A DNA stretch of 64,000 bases from the NCBI RefSeq assembly GCF_023156195.1, contig NZ_JAKUKA010000001.1, positions 1,116,001-1,180,000 of the forward strand. The letters are read 5' to 3'. Source of the DNA: Chitinophaga sedimenti (lineage in GTDB: Bacteria; Bacteroidota; Bacteroidia; Chitinophagales; Chitinophagaceae). Both the position numbers and the translations under genes were made by a program. The stretch's first letter is position 1, and each line of letters begins with the position of its first letter. Below, piece by piece: positions 1-8,756 of the stretch. The notes beneath the pieces were generated by a model that made no database searches, was not told where the DNA came from, and was given only the letters and a program-made list of their open reading frames with translations.

Positions 1-58
1 GAACAGCAACAAACTTTTATCGCTGATGAGGGTTTGGCTGGCTTAACAGACGCCCGGT

Positions 59-878
59 ATGAAAGAACAAATTTCGATGGCCGATTACCCGGATGTGATC
101 CGGGTAATCCGGTTACGGTACGGATACGATTTTACAGGTTATGCACAGGCCTCTCTCAAACGGCGGCTGATGCGATTTATGGGGCACGCCGGTATTGAGG
201 CGGTGTTCGACCTGAAACACCAGCTGATCAATGATGAAGCCTTTTTCACCGCATGGTGCAATACCTCACCGTGAATGTGACGGAGATGTTCCGCGACCCC
301 GTATTCTACAAATCCCTGAAGGAAATTGTGCTGCCCAAACTGGCGGCCTATCCCAATATTAAGATATGGCATGCCGGTTGCTCTACCGGGGAAGAAGTAT
401 ACTCCATGGCCATCCTGCTGCATGAGGCCGGACTGCTCGATCGCACCCGGATTTATGCCACGGACCTGAACCCGGCCAACCTTGAAAAGGCTGCCTCGGG
501 TGTAGTGCAGCTGGAATATATGAAGGAGTATACGGCTAATTATATACAGTCAGGCGGCGAACAGGAGTTTTCGGACTACTACACCGCCCGGTACGATAAA
601 GTGATCCTGAACAAAGAATTGCGGCGCAATGTTACCTTTTTCAGCATAACCTCGTTACCGACCAAGTGTTTAACGAGTTTCAGCTGATTTGCTGCCGCAA
701 CGTGTTCATCTATTTTAACCGCGATCTGCAGGACCAGGTGCTGAAATTGTTTTACGAGAGTTTGTCGCCCTGGGGTTTCCTGGCGCTGGGTATTAAGGAA
801 TCCTTACGGTTTACGGAAATGCGCAACGCATTTGAATCGGTACATATGAATCACAAAATTTACAGGCGGAAAAGATAA
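59..878 (+). CDS. cheR: CheR-type protein-glutamate methyltransferase (frameshifted)
   Basis: SAM-dependent methyltransferase of the CheR family, which methylates glutamates of chemoreceptors in the cytoplasm; with CheB it forms an adaptation pair. The N-terminal helical part (about residues 1-55) is followed by the family signature LTVNVTEMFRDP, the SAM-binding loop HAGCSTGEE near residue 105 and the late motif CCRNVFIYFNR near 212. Repaired length is about 273 residues, normal for a stand-alone CheR. The reading frame breaks twice: near 255 (one base missing around gcatggtgc) and near 641, where a T run is one base short. Its stop overlaps the cheB start by one base (TAATG), so the two are translationally coupled. 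Bases 1-58 upstream could hold the end of another gene in frame 2 (stop at 44-46), but this is too short to identify. No CheA, CheW or receptor gene lies nearby, so a non-flagellar signalling role is likely. Confidence 0.85.
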
Positions 879-1436
879 TGGAGGCAACAAACCGGATCAT
901 ATTAATAGGAGGGTCGGCGGGAAGTTTACAGCCCTTAACGGCCCTGCTGGAAGGCATTCCAGACGATTTGCGCGTGCCCGTGGTGATCGTGTTGCATCGC
1001 CTGAGAAATGTACAGAGCGAAATGGACCGCCTGCTATCGGTGAAAAAAGATCACAGAACCGGAAGATAAAGAGAAAATTTTGGCTGGTGGTATCTATCTT
1101 GCACCGCAGAATTACCACCTCATGCTGGAAACCGATCACACCTTTATGCTGGATTATTCCGAGCTGGTGAACTTCAGCAGGCCGTCCATTGATATGACCT
1201 TCAGCAGTGCTGCCCTTGCCTATGGGAGTCGTGTAACCGCCATATTGCTTAGTGGAGCCAACCGCGATGGAGCGGAAGGCCTTTGTGAAATTGTTGCCGA
1301 AGGAGGTACCGCCATTGTACAGGATCCTGCCAGTGCAGATTTTGACATTATGCCGCTGGCCGCCATTACTACCTGTAACGGTGCGCGCGTAATGGGCATA
1401 AACGAGATCATACAGTATATAAAAAGTCTAATGTAA
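878..1436 (+). CDS. cheB: CheB-type methylesterase domain protein (frameshifted)
   Basis: Stand-alone CheB methylesterase domain that would remove methyl groups added by CheR. There is no N-terminal receiver domain, the usual form in Bacteroidota sensory clusters. The catalytic triad can be followed: Ser in IGGSAGS near residue 13, His in IVLHR near residue 40, and Asp in LSGANRDGAEG in the C-terminal half. The frame breaks in the A run at about 1043-1048 (one extra A or two missing), after which the text resumes as KITEPEDKEKILAGGIYLAP. Repaired length is about 185 residues, as expected. The gene starts inside the cheR stop codon and is followed 34 bases later by a receiver-kinase gene on the same strand, so all three are probably one operon. 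Confidence 0.85.
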
Positions 1437-1470
1437 AAACGCTAAAGGCGTTTTTGTCAACACCGAACCA

Positions 1471-2570
1471 ATGACCGAAAAAGCCAAGCCTAGAAAATTC
1501 ACCATCCTGCTGGTAGATGACCGTATCGAAAACCTGCTCTCCCTCGAGGAAATGCTGGCCGCGGATAATCGCGTGTTCATTAAAGCCAGTTCCGGTAACG
1601 AAGCCTTGAAACTCGTATTGCGCAATGAAGATATTGGGCTGATCATGCTGGATGTGCAAATGCCCGATATGGACGGATTCGAGGTAGCACGCCTGCTGAA
1701 AGCCAATCCTAAAACCCGCGACATCGCCATCATATTTGTAACCGCTATTAATAAGGACGAGCAGCATGTGCTGAAAGGTTTTGAAGAAGGTGCGGTAGAT
1801 TATTTACCCAAACCGCTGGATATGATGGTCACCCGCGCCAAGGTAAATGTATTCGAGAAGTTGTATTTCTACGACCGCGACCTGAAAAATGCTTTAAGGG
1901 AAAAAGAACTGGTGAACAACCAGCTCGAACGGTTCATGTACGTGGTAGCGCACGACCTGCAATCGCCCCTCTCGGGCGCCATGGGACTCATGATGCTCAT
2001 GCAGGAAGATGAACGCATCAAAGCACATGAAGACCTGCTGGAATATACCAACATGGCCGTGAAAGCCAGCTCCAGCCTGTCAGCTATGATCACCGCCATC
2101 TTTGAGTTTTCCCGTAAAAACGAATTGCAGCAGACCGTGGAAGATGTGGATACCAACGAATTGCTCCAGGAGATCATCGAAATGCTGTTTCCCCGGCGCA
2201 TATCCACATCCGGGTAGAAGGCAAACTGCCAACGATTTTCACCGTGCGCTCCAAACTGCACCAGGTATTCCAGAACCTCATCGGCAACGCCATCAAATAC
2301 AACAATAAAACCCAGGGCGAAATCAAAATAGGCGTAAAAGAAACCGATACGTTCTACGAGTTTTATGTGAAGGACAACGGTCCCGGTATCGAAGAAAAAG
2401 ACAATGAACGCATTTTTAAACTGTTCGAGGTGGTAGACGAAGGCAATGCCGGCAGTACGGGTATTGGCCTCAATATCCTCAAATACCTGGTAGAGTCACA
2501 GGGCGGTAAAGTATGGGTAGCGTCATTCCCCGGCGAAGGCAGCTGTTTCTGGTTCCAATGGCGGAAATAG
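1471..2570 (+). CDS. Response regulator receiver-histidine kinase protein (frameshifted)
   Basis: Cytoplasmic protein with an N-terminal receiver domain (about residues 8-125) joined to a HisKA/HATPase kinase core. Visible receiver landmarks are the acidic pair in LLVDD, the phospho-acceptor Asp in MLDVQMPDMDG and the Lys in YLPKPLD. The kinase H-box is VVAHDLQSPL, the N-box FQNLIGNAIKYNN, followed by DNGPGIE and GSTGIGLNI. No membrane segment is seen, so the input probably comes through the receiver domain. The frame breaks at 2194-2195, where ccccggcg would read in frame if one A or T stood between C and G (a CCWGG site). Repaired length is about 366 residues. This layout is typical of the kinase found behind CheR-CheB in Bacteroidota signalling islands. 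Confidence 0.87.
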
Positions 2571-2715
2571 CGGGATTATCAAAAATTGTCCTTCTATTAT
2601 CATAAATTGCCGCACACATAGCAATTCTGATTAAACCTGTTACATTTGAAGAAGCAAAATCATTTCATCCCCCGGGATGACATAACCAACCTCTTCATGC
2701 ACCAATAAGTAGCTT

Positions 2716-2745
2716 AAAAGCCCCGTCAAATGGGGCTTTTTATTA
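2716..2745 (+). terminator. Rho-independent terminator
   Basis: The stem AAAAGCCCC / GGGGCTTTT around the loop gtcaaat is followed by a T-rich stretch. It lies about 145 bases after the receiver-kinase gene and ends either that operon or a small transcript starting at the TACATTTG element at 2641. Confidence 0.75.
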
Positions 2746-2817
2746 TTCGATGAGCGGCAAAAATGCCACCGAATGTGATCTGGTGGCGATTATATACTTT
2801 GTATTGAGCAATGTAAA

Positions 2818-3695
2818 ATGAAAGTCATACAGTTTACCGTACCAGTCGCCACTGAAGACTCCGTGGTTGTGGAAGAAGACCTGCTTCCCAACTTCTATAA
2901 TTACCTGCACCGGCACAAGGAAATGCAGGTAACGCTCATTGTGAAAGGGAGCGGTACGCTCATTGCCGGCAATTACACCCAGCCGTTCGAGCCGGGCGAT
3001 ATTTACGTAATGGGGGCCAACCAGCCGCATATATTCAAGTCCGATCCCTCGCATTTCGTCAATCCCAAAAAGGGAAATGCGCACGCCATCCACATCTTTT
3101 TCGATCACGAACGCATCCTGAAAAACCTGCTGCACCTGCAGGAAATGGAGCTCATCAAACGCTTCCTGGACCGTACCCAGAGCGGGTTGCAGATGCATAC
3201 GCCGGTCAATGATCCGCACATTGCACAGGTTATTAAAAAAGTGAGCGACAGCTCGGGGTTCGAAAGACTGATGAACTTCCTGCAGCTGCTGCAAAATTTC
3301 TCCCGGGATGTAAAGGATTGGAAATCTTTGTCCACGGGCTTTTCCAAACACTCGCTGCCCGACTCCGAAGGTATCCGCATGAACGATATTTACCAGTATA
3401 CGATGGAACACTACGGTGAAAACATCTCCCTGAAAAGGATCGCCGAAGTCGCCCATATTACGCCGCACGCCTTCTGCAAATACTTTAAAAACACACACGT
3501 AAGACGTATATGGCGTTCCTGAACGAAATCCGCATCAACGAAGCCTGTAAGAAGATCATCAGCGGCGAGTTTTCCAGCATTTCCAGCATTGCGTACAACT
3601 CTGGTTTTAACAGCGCCATCAATTTCAACCGCGTATTCAAAAAAACAACCGGCATTTCCCCCAGCGAGTACATCCGGGAGTATAAAACGAAATAA
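2818..3695 (+). CDS. AraC-family regulator with cupin sensor domain (frameshifted)
   Basis: Transcription regulator of about 292 residues. The N-terminal half is an AraC-binding cupin (histidine-rich YLHRHKEMQV, then FEPGDIYVMGANQPHIF), and the C-terminal third is a double helix-turn-helix of the AraC type (ISLKRIAEVAHITPHAFCKYF, then NEIRINEACK and FNSAINFNRVFKKTTGISPSEY). The frame breaks in the A run near 3492 (ttta5c should be ttta6c), inside the DNA-binding domain, so a single-base error is far more likely than decay. It is clearly related to the regulator at 11185-12066. A terminator follows directly and the next gene is convergent, so it appears monocistronic; its target is not evident from the neighbourhood. 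Confidence 0.88.
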
Positions 3696-3698
3696 AAG

Positions 3699-3732
3699 TG
3701 GGCTGATCAGTTGTATTGGTCAGCCCATTTTT
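3699..3732 (+). terminator. Rho-independent terminator
   Basis: TGGGCTGA pairs with TCAGCCCA across a 13-base loop and is followed by a run of five T. It starts just after the stop of the AraC gene. Confidence 0.75.
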
Positions 3733-3807
3733 ATCAGTTAGCCAGCTTTCGTCCGCTGGTCAGCCCCCGTTGCGACGCTCCCTTCCACCTTGTTACGCTA
3801 CCGGGCC

Positions 3808-3851
3808 GATGGTTCAGTGATGGTTGGGTGATGGTTCAGTGACGGTTCGGT
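3808..3851. repeat. Four tandem 11-base repeats
   Basis: Four head-to-tail units: GATGGTTCAGT, GATGGTTGGGT, GATGGTTCAGT, GACGGTTCGGT. The first and third are identical, the others differ by two bases. The units lie outside any gene, between a terminator and the repeat pair at 3867-3974. Confidence 0.85.
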
Positions 3852-3866
3852 AACGTTGTCACGTCC

Positions 3867-3974
3867 TGTCACGTCCTAAAATAGGTTTACACCCTGGTTA
3901 GATAATCCGGACTTAGGTTTACACCCGTAGTTGTTAGTCTGTCACGTCCTGAAATAGGTTTGCACCCCTGGTTA
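3867..3974. repeat. Direct repeat pair of about 34 bases, possibly element ends
   Basis: Copy one runs 3867-3900 and copy two 3940-3974; both read TGTCACGTCCT then AAATAGGTTT then CACC and CTGGTTA, with two substitutions and one extra C. A shorter related piece (ACTTAGGTTTACACCC) lies between them, and TGTCACGTCC is doubled immediately before copy one. Copy two reaches exactly to the stop codon of the DUF885 gene. The pattern resembles leftovers of a small mobile element or insertion-sequence ends, but no transposase or matching inverted end is present, so the identity is a guess. Confidence 0.6.
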
Positions 3975-5665
3975 AAGCGTCCCGGCAAACCGCCAGCTGG
4001 TCGTATAATCCTTCTTTAACTGCTGCTGCAGCAGAATAGCGCGGAACAACTCAATAGGCATTGTATTCTGCTGTAAGAACGTATCATGAAACTGCTTTTC
4101 CGTGAGCTTGCCCGTACCGACTACCTCCTTATGCAGGGCGCGCAGTTGTAAGCCGCCCATCATGTAGGCGATCTGGTACAGCGGGCCATAACCGCCCGTA
4201 AAGGAGCGGCGTACTTCCGATTCGGCGCTGAAGGGTTCGTGGCCCACGCGCACGGTCAGGAAGTCGATGCACTGCCGGGTGTCCATTTGCCGAGATGGTA
4301 GTTGAGGGAAAAAAATGATGCGTGCGCAGCGGTGCATGCGCCAGAACAGCGCGCCTACCTTTTCCTCGGGAGTGGCGTGGAAGCCTTTGTCCCACAGCAG
4401 CATTTCCCAATAGAGGGCCCAGCCTTCCACCGAAAATGGCGTATCGAAATAACCGCGGTGCGTGTTGTAGCGCGAGTTCATGTAAAACTGCAGGTTGTGT
4501 CCGGGAATCAGCTCGTGGAACACGGTGGCATGCGCAAAACCGTAGTTGTTGCTGCGGAGGCTCATTTCCTTGGTTGCTTCGTTCATTTCTTCCGTGGGAT
4601 AGGCAATCAGGATCGATTCGCCGCCGAGGAAAAACGGCGCAAAACGTTGCTGCTCCGCGGTGAGCATGTTCATGCGCCAGGCCTCTTTGGCCAGGGCGGG
4701 TACTGTTACCAGGCTATTTTTTTCTACGAAGGCTATGGCTTCTTCCGCCAGCCGGTTAATCAGCTCCGGTTGTTTGCCGGGCGCCACATAGTTTTGCTTT
4801 GTTTTCTCCGGGGCCTTTTTCCAATCATCGCCAAAGCCCATTTCCCGGGAGGCTTTGCGCATTTCGGCATCGCACCAGGCAAATTCACGCTCGGCTACCT
4901 TTACCAGTTCTTCCGCGGTGTACGGAATCATCTCGAACTCCAGCAGCTTTTTCAGTTCGGCTGCGCCAATGGGCTGACCAATGATACCGGTACCGTCGTC
5001 CTTGCCACCGGCTTTAGGCATCGCTTTCAGTGTGCCGGCCAGTTCGTCCAGTTGTTTGTCGGTGTCTTTATAAGCCTGTGTTACCCGCCAGGTAAACTGC
5101 GGATCATACCCTTTATAAAAAGAAAAGAAGTTATCGAGGCCGCGATCCAGTTCCCCGGTGATGAGGATGGCTTTGGCCAGCTGCACCGGCTCCAGGGGCT
5201 GCTTTTTCCAGGTTTCGATGGTAGCGGCCACCTGCTTTTGTATGGTTTGCAGTTGTGCGGCGGTAGCAGCGCCATCGAGGTATTTGCCGCGACGGCGTTG
5301 CTGTTGCAATTGCAGGATCGTAGCGGCGAAAGGCATGTCCGGGGCGAGCTTTGCATACACAGCGGCACTTTCGCGCAGGCGGCGGTCCATGTCGGTAATG
5401 TTGCGTGTCAGCAACACATAATCCACCCGGTCGCCGGTGCTCATGCTGTTAAAGTCCAGCTTTTGCAGGGAGGCAGGGTTTCCGCGTTATGCTTTTGCAA
5501 GCGGTCGTAATACTCCGGGCTTTCACGGAAAATATACACCCGATCCAGGCTTTTTACATCCGTATAATATTGGTTGACGAGGTCCGGCATCACGGGCGCC
5601 TGTTGAGCGTAGCCGTTTATCCCCAGCAGCAGCAGGGCGGAGAGCAGCAGTTGTTTCGTTTTCAT
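3972..5665 (-). CDS. DUF885 family protein, putative metallopeptidase (frameshifted)
   Basis: Exported protein of about 564 residues with a signal peptide (KTKQLLLSALLLLGINGYAQ). DUF885 proteins resemble zinc carboxypeptidases; the family hallmark is seen here as FHELIPGHNLQFYM, with downstream YWEMLLWDKG and the C-terminal GYGPLYQIAYMMGGLQL. A peptidase role on exported or imported peptides is likely but the exact substrate of this family is poorly defined. The frame breaks near 5474, where one base is missing from a CCAGG/CCTGG site, separating the first 74 residues from the rest. The stop codon is embedded in the second copy of the 34-base repeat, so the extreme C-terminus may have been altered by that element, although the usual Trp-Arg-Phe-Ala-Gly ending is present. 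The gene stands alone. Confidence 0.85.
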
Positions 5666-5811
5666 AAGTTTTAAAGTCAGTGGAAAATAGGCATAAACGC
5701 CCGCATTTTATAGCAGGAGAGGGCATTGGCCAAGATTTGTAAAGAGTTGCACAATACCGGCCACATCCTATTGGCACGTGATGTGTAATAACTTCCTTAA
5801 AACCACAACTT

Positions 5812-5978
5812 ATGAAAGGCTTATCGTTGTCAGTACTGGCGTTTTTAACGCTGTTTTTAAGCAGTTGCGAACTGGTCGGAGGAATTTTTAAGGCAGGTGT
5901 TTGGACGGGGCTGCTGATCGTTGGTATCGTATTGTTCCTGATTATTTTCCTGATCGCGAAAATGGGGGAAAGAAATAA
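5812..5978 (+). CDS. Small membrane lipoprotein of unknown function
   Basis: A protein of about 55 residues: a lipoprotein-type signal ending in FLSSCELVGG, then one hydrophobic segment (TGLLIVGIVLFLIIFLIAK). As written the frame runs on to 6015, but restoring one G in the G run at 5964-5968 gives the ending AKMGGKK and a stop at 5976-5978. That short basic ending matches a widespread family of tiny Bacteroidota membrane proteins, some of them misnamed phosphatidate cytidylyltransferase. Such a length carries no enzyme domain. The gene is convergent with the sigma factor at 6012-6515 and separated from it by a hairpin. Confidence 0.7.
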
Positions 5979-5987
5979 CTGTTCGTG

Positions 5988-6008
5988 GCGTGCGCTTTCG
6001 GCGCACGC
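5988..6008. terminator. Bidirectional hairpin between convergent genes
   Basis: A perfect 8-base stem GCGTGCGC / GCGCACGC with the loop tttcg, set between the small lipoprotein gene and the ECF sigma gene. It lacks a strong T run on either side, so termination is inferred from position. Confidence 0.5.
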
Positions 6009-6011
6009 TGC

Positions 6012-6515
6012 CTAATCCCAGGTAACCCTGCCCAGCTTCAGCCGCAGGTGTTGTAATCCTATCTTTATCTGTGTTTTGATAGAGTTTTTGCTGATACTCA
6101 GCTGGTCGGCTGCCTGTTGGTAAGCCATTCCCTGTAAATACACGAGGGTGAATATCTGCGAACGCCGGGTGGGCATGTCGCCGATGGCAGCTGTAAGTTT
6201 ATCGGTAATATCGGGCCCCTCCATCATGCGGATCTCTTCGTTGTCCTGCAAAGTCTTCTGCTCGTGGGCGGCAACTTTCTTTTCGTGATTGGCTTTGTTA
6301 CGCTGGTAAGTAAGGCAGCGGTTGCGAACGGAAATCCACAAATATGCCCCCACATCCTTACGGATGTCAATGTCATCGCGTTTTTCCCATAGGTCGATAA
6401 AAAGAGCCTGAACCAGGTCTTTTGCTGCAGCTTCGTCACCAAGCTTCAGGAATGCTTGTGTGCAAAGACTATGAAAGTGTTCTTTAAAAACGGTTTCAAA
6501 TGTGCTGGCGTCCAT
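6012..6515 (-). CDS. ECF-type RNA polymerase sigma factor
   Basis: An intact 167-residue group IV sigma factor. Region 2 is recognisable at residues 10-75 (KDLVQALFIDLWEKRDD, AYLWISVRNRCLTYQR) and region 4 at 105-160 (MPTRRSQIFTLVYLQGMAYQQA, then the helix-turn-helix QLSISKNSIKTQIKIGLQHLR). Such factors recruit RNA polymerase to SusC/SusD-type or stress promoters and are usually held by a FecR-like anti-sigma protein. The nearest FecR gene (7448) is divergent and 930 bases away, an unusual spacing, so the pairing is uncertain. Confidence 0.9.
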   Translation of the reverse strand: MDASTFETVFKEHFHSLCTQAFLKLGDEAAAKDLVQALFIDLWEKRDDIDIRKDVGAYLWISVRNRCLTYQRNKANHEKKVAAHEQKTLQDNEEIRMMEGPDITDKLTAAIGDMPTRRSQIFTLVYLQGMAYQQAADQLSISKNSIKTQIKIGLQHLRLKLGRVTWD

Positions 6516-7447
6516 ACGGCACTAAGATTTCGGATATATTACGTTAAGTCGGTACAGAGATGAATCCGTTGTCAGACGCGTGCATTGGAGAAAGTCTTCG
6601 GTTACCCTGTTTGCTAAACAGGCGGTTATCGTGTTAAGCAAATCAAAAGTAGCGGAATTGGAGGAGCTAAATTGTTAACAGCGTGTTAATGATTGTGTTA
6701 CAAGCAAGCTGGGCGGGGACTGTAGCGAACAGCGCCGGATGTGGCAAATGAACGTGGCAAGTTGATTATAGCATTTGTATAATGATAAAACCTGTTGCAC
6801 CGACTGCTAAAACGTGCCAATGCTGCGTGGGCAACTGCGACATTGCTGCGTTTTTTATGACTGGTTTGGCGTAGGTTGGCCAGCAGGAAGGCTTTCGGGG
6901 AACAGATAAGATGCGGTAAAACGGCGTTGGTGATTGAATTGTTAATGACTGCGATAAAAGGGCCCCGGTGGTCAGCCAGGGCCGTATTAACAATAGGATA
7001 TGGTCATTCGCGCATCCAGCCACTTTTGCTGCCACGCGACGCCAATTGCAAGTCCCGGTACAGTTGCCGGTAAACTTTTTTGGTGTGTTGCTAACAGGTG
7101 TATTCGGTAATAGTTTAATTGACGCGGACTATCTTTTCTCCGCTGTTATCATAAAGACAATCAAAGTCATCCGGTCGGGTGAATGAATGGAATAAAAAAA
7201 TAAGATATTTTTTTGTCTAATGCGTTTGTGTCTTTTTTACTGCAATATGATGGCGGTATCATTTAATATTCGATATTTACAGCGCGGCCATCGCTGCTGC
7301 TTCTCTCCAATGTACTATAAGACGGGCCGTCAGCGTAACTAATTGCCAACGTTGCATTTCTTCCTTGTCTCCCCGAACACAGCTCTTTAATGAAATAATC
7401 TACACATGCGTTCACCCCGCGAACGTGTATTATAGTCTTTATATCGT
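6516..7447. other. Long intergenic region between ECF sigma and FecR
   Basis: Just over 900 bases without a convincing gene. Short open frames exist but lack family features or Bacteroidota-like coding texture. Two inverted repeats stand out: CCTGTTT / AAACAGG (6606-6622, 3-base loop) and TTAACA / TGTTAA (6675-6689, 3-base centre). TGTTAA or TGTTAC recurs in this stretch. It must hold the promoters of both flanking genes; beyond that I see nothing certain. Confidence 0.5.
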
Positions 7448-8595
7448 ATGGAACAGGATCAAATAGAACAGCTCATGGTGAAAAGACTGGCGGGCATGAC
7501 GACCGCCGGGGAAAACGCCCGTCTCGACGAGCTGCTAGCCGGTAATCCTGACCTGCAAGCCCAGTGGGACGAGCTCCGGGCCATGCCTGGCGCCCGCGAC
7601 GTGCAGGCCTTCGCTCAAAGCCTGGATGTGGAAAGCGCCTGGGATGAACTGCAAACCATCGTCGCCCCCGCCGCCCGGTCATGCGTCACCTGCGCCGCTT
7701 GTCCATCGCCGCCGCGGTGTTCCTCCTGCTTGGTGGTGCGACGTACTTCCTGGTGAACAGGCAGTCCGATAAAAAGCCCGTAGCCGCAGCCAAACCCGCG
7801 GCCCAGCCTGTACACATCGATGGTATCCGCCTCGAAACCGGTAATGGTGAAGTACTGGCCCTCGACGGCAACAATGCCACCACCTCCGCTACCGTTAACG
7901 GGGTACAGCTTAATAATGATAAAGAAACCCTTCGTTTCGAAGGGACTAATACCACCACCGAAAAGTGGAATACGCTCACCGTACCCGCTAAGCTGGACTA
8001 CAAAGTGGTGCTGGCCGATGGCTCACAGGTATGGCTCAACGCAAATACAAGGCTCCGTTTCCCCTTCGCCTTTCCGGCTAATTCCCGGGAGGTGATCGTA
8101 GATGGGGAAGCATATTTCAAAATTGCCCCGGATGCCGCCCGCCCCTTTATTGTAAACGTAGGGCATTCCCGCCTCGAAGTACTGGGCACCGAGTTTAACG
8201 TAAACAATTACGGCGGTAAAACCATTACCGCCTCCCTGGTAAAAGGCGCCGTAGCGGTAAAAAATGAAACGGACCGTGTGGTGCTCGCCCCGGGCCGCGA
8301 GGCTGTGTATGCCGACGCAGGCAAGGTAAAAGTGAAGGACTTCGAAGAAGAACACGTGATCAGCTGGATCAATGGCATCTACACCTTCCGTAACACGCCG
8401 CTGTCGGTCATGACCGATGTGGTACCACGCATGTTCGACGTGCAGGTAGTGTTCGATGACCCGGAAACGGCGGCCATCCGCTTTACCGGCGCTATGGATA
8501 AACACGACGACCTCTCTGTATTCGTCCGCAACCTGGAACTGGCGGCCGAAATCAAAAGTTATTATAAAAACGGGGTGCTGCACCTCAAGCAATAA
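7448..8595 (+). CDS. FecR-family anti-sigma/sigma regulator (frameshifted)
   Basis: Inner-membrane signal transducer of about 382 residues. The N-terminal cytoplasmic part (MEQDQIEQLMVKRLAG...) would hold an ECF sigma factor. One membrane helix follows near residues 82-100 (SIAAAVFLLLGGATYFLV), then a periplasmic FecR domain with the typical VLADGSQVWLNANTRLRFP, VDGEAYFKIA and EVLGTEFNVN motifs and a C-terminal DUF4974-like segment. The frame breaks at 7676-7677 just before the membrane helix; inserting one A or T makes a CCWGG site and restores the frame. Unlike most FecR genes it is not followed by a SusC gene with an STN domain, but by an S9 peptidase after a hairpin. Confidence 0.88.
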
Positions 8596-8623
8596 AGATG
8601 TTTTTCATTCTCTTCGAATCAGG

Positions 8624-8650
8624 CCGTCTGTATCTACAGGCGGTTATTTC
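8624..8650 (+). terminator. Probable terminator after FecR
   Basis: CCGTCTGTA pairs with TACAGGCGG (one U-G pair) directly after the FecR stop and is followed by ttattt. The loop is very short, so the innermost pairs probably open. Confidence 0.45.
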
Positions 8651-8756
8651 ACGTTCATCCCTAATGTTAATTTTCGTAAACTTTTTGCTAAGAAGCGCCT
8701 AACGAGCGTGTCGCAGGTCTTGTAATTTTATTTGCAGGAACAATCCGCTGTAGAGT

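Noticed and set aside
3808-3851. 11-base repeats as CRISPR
   Set aside because: Units are contiguous with no spacers and too short.
4302-5510. 402-residue plus-strand open frame
   Set aside because: Lies wholly antisense to the DUF885 gene and has no family features; a shadow of GC-rich codon use.
6766-7035. 89-residue minus-strand open frame between sigma and FecR
   Set aside because: No start context, no recognisable family or membrane/signal pattern; likely chance.
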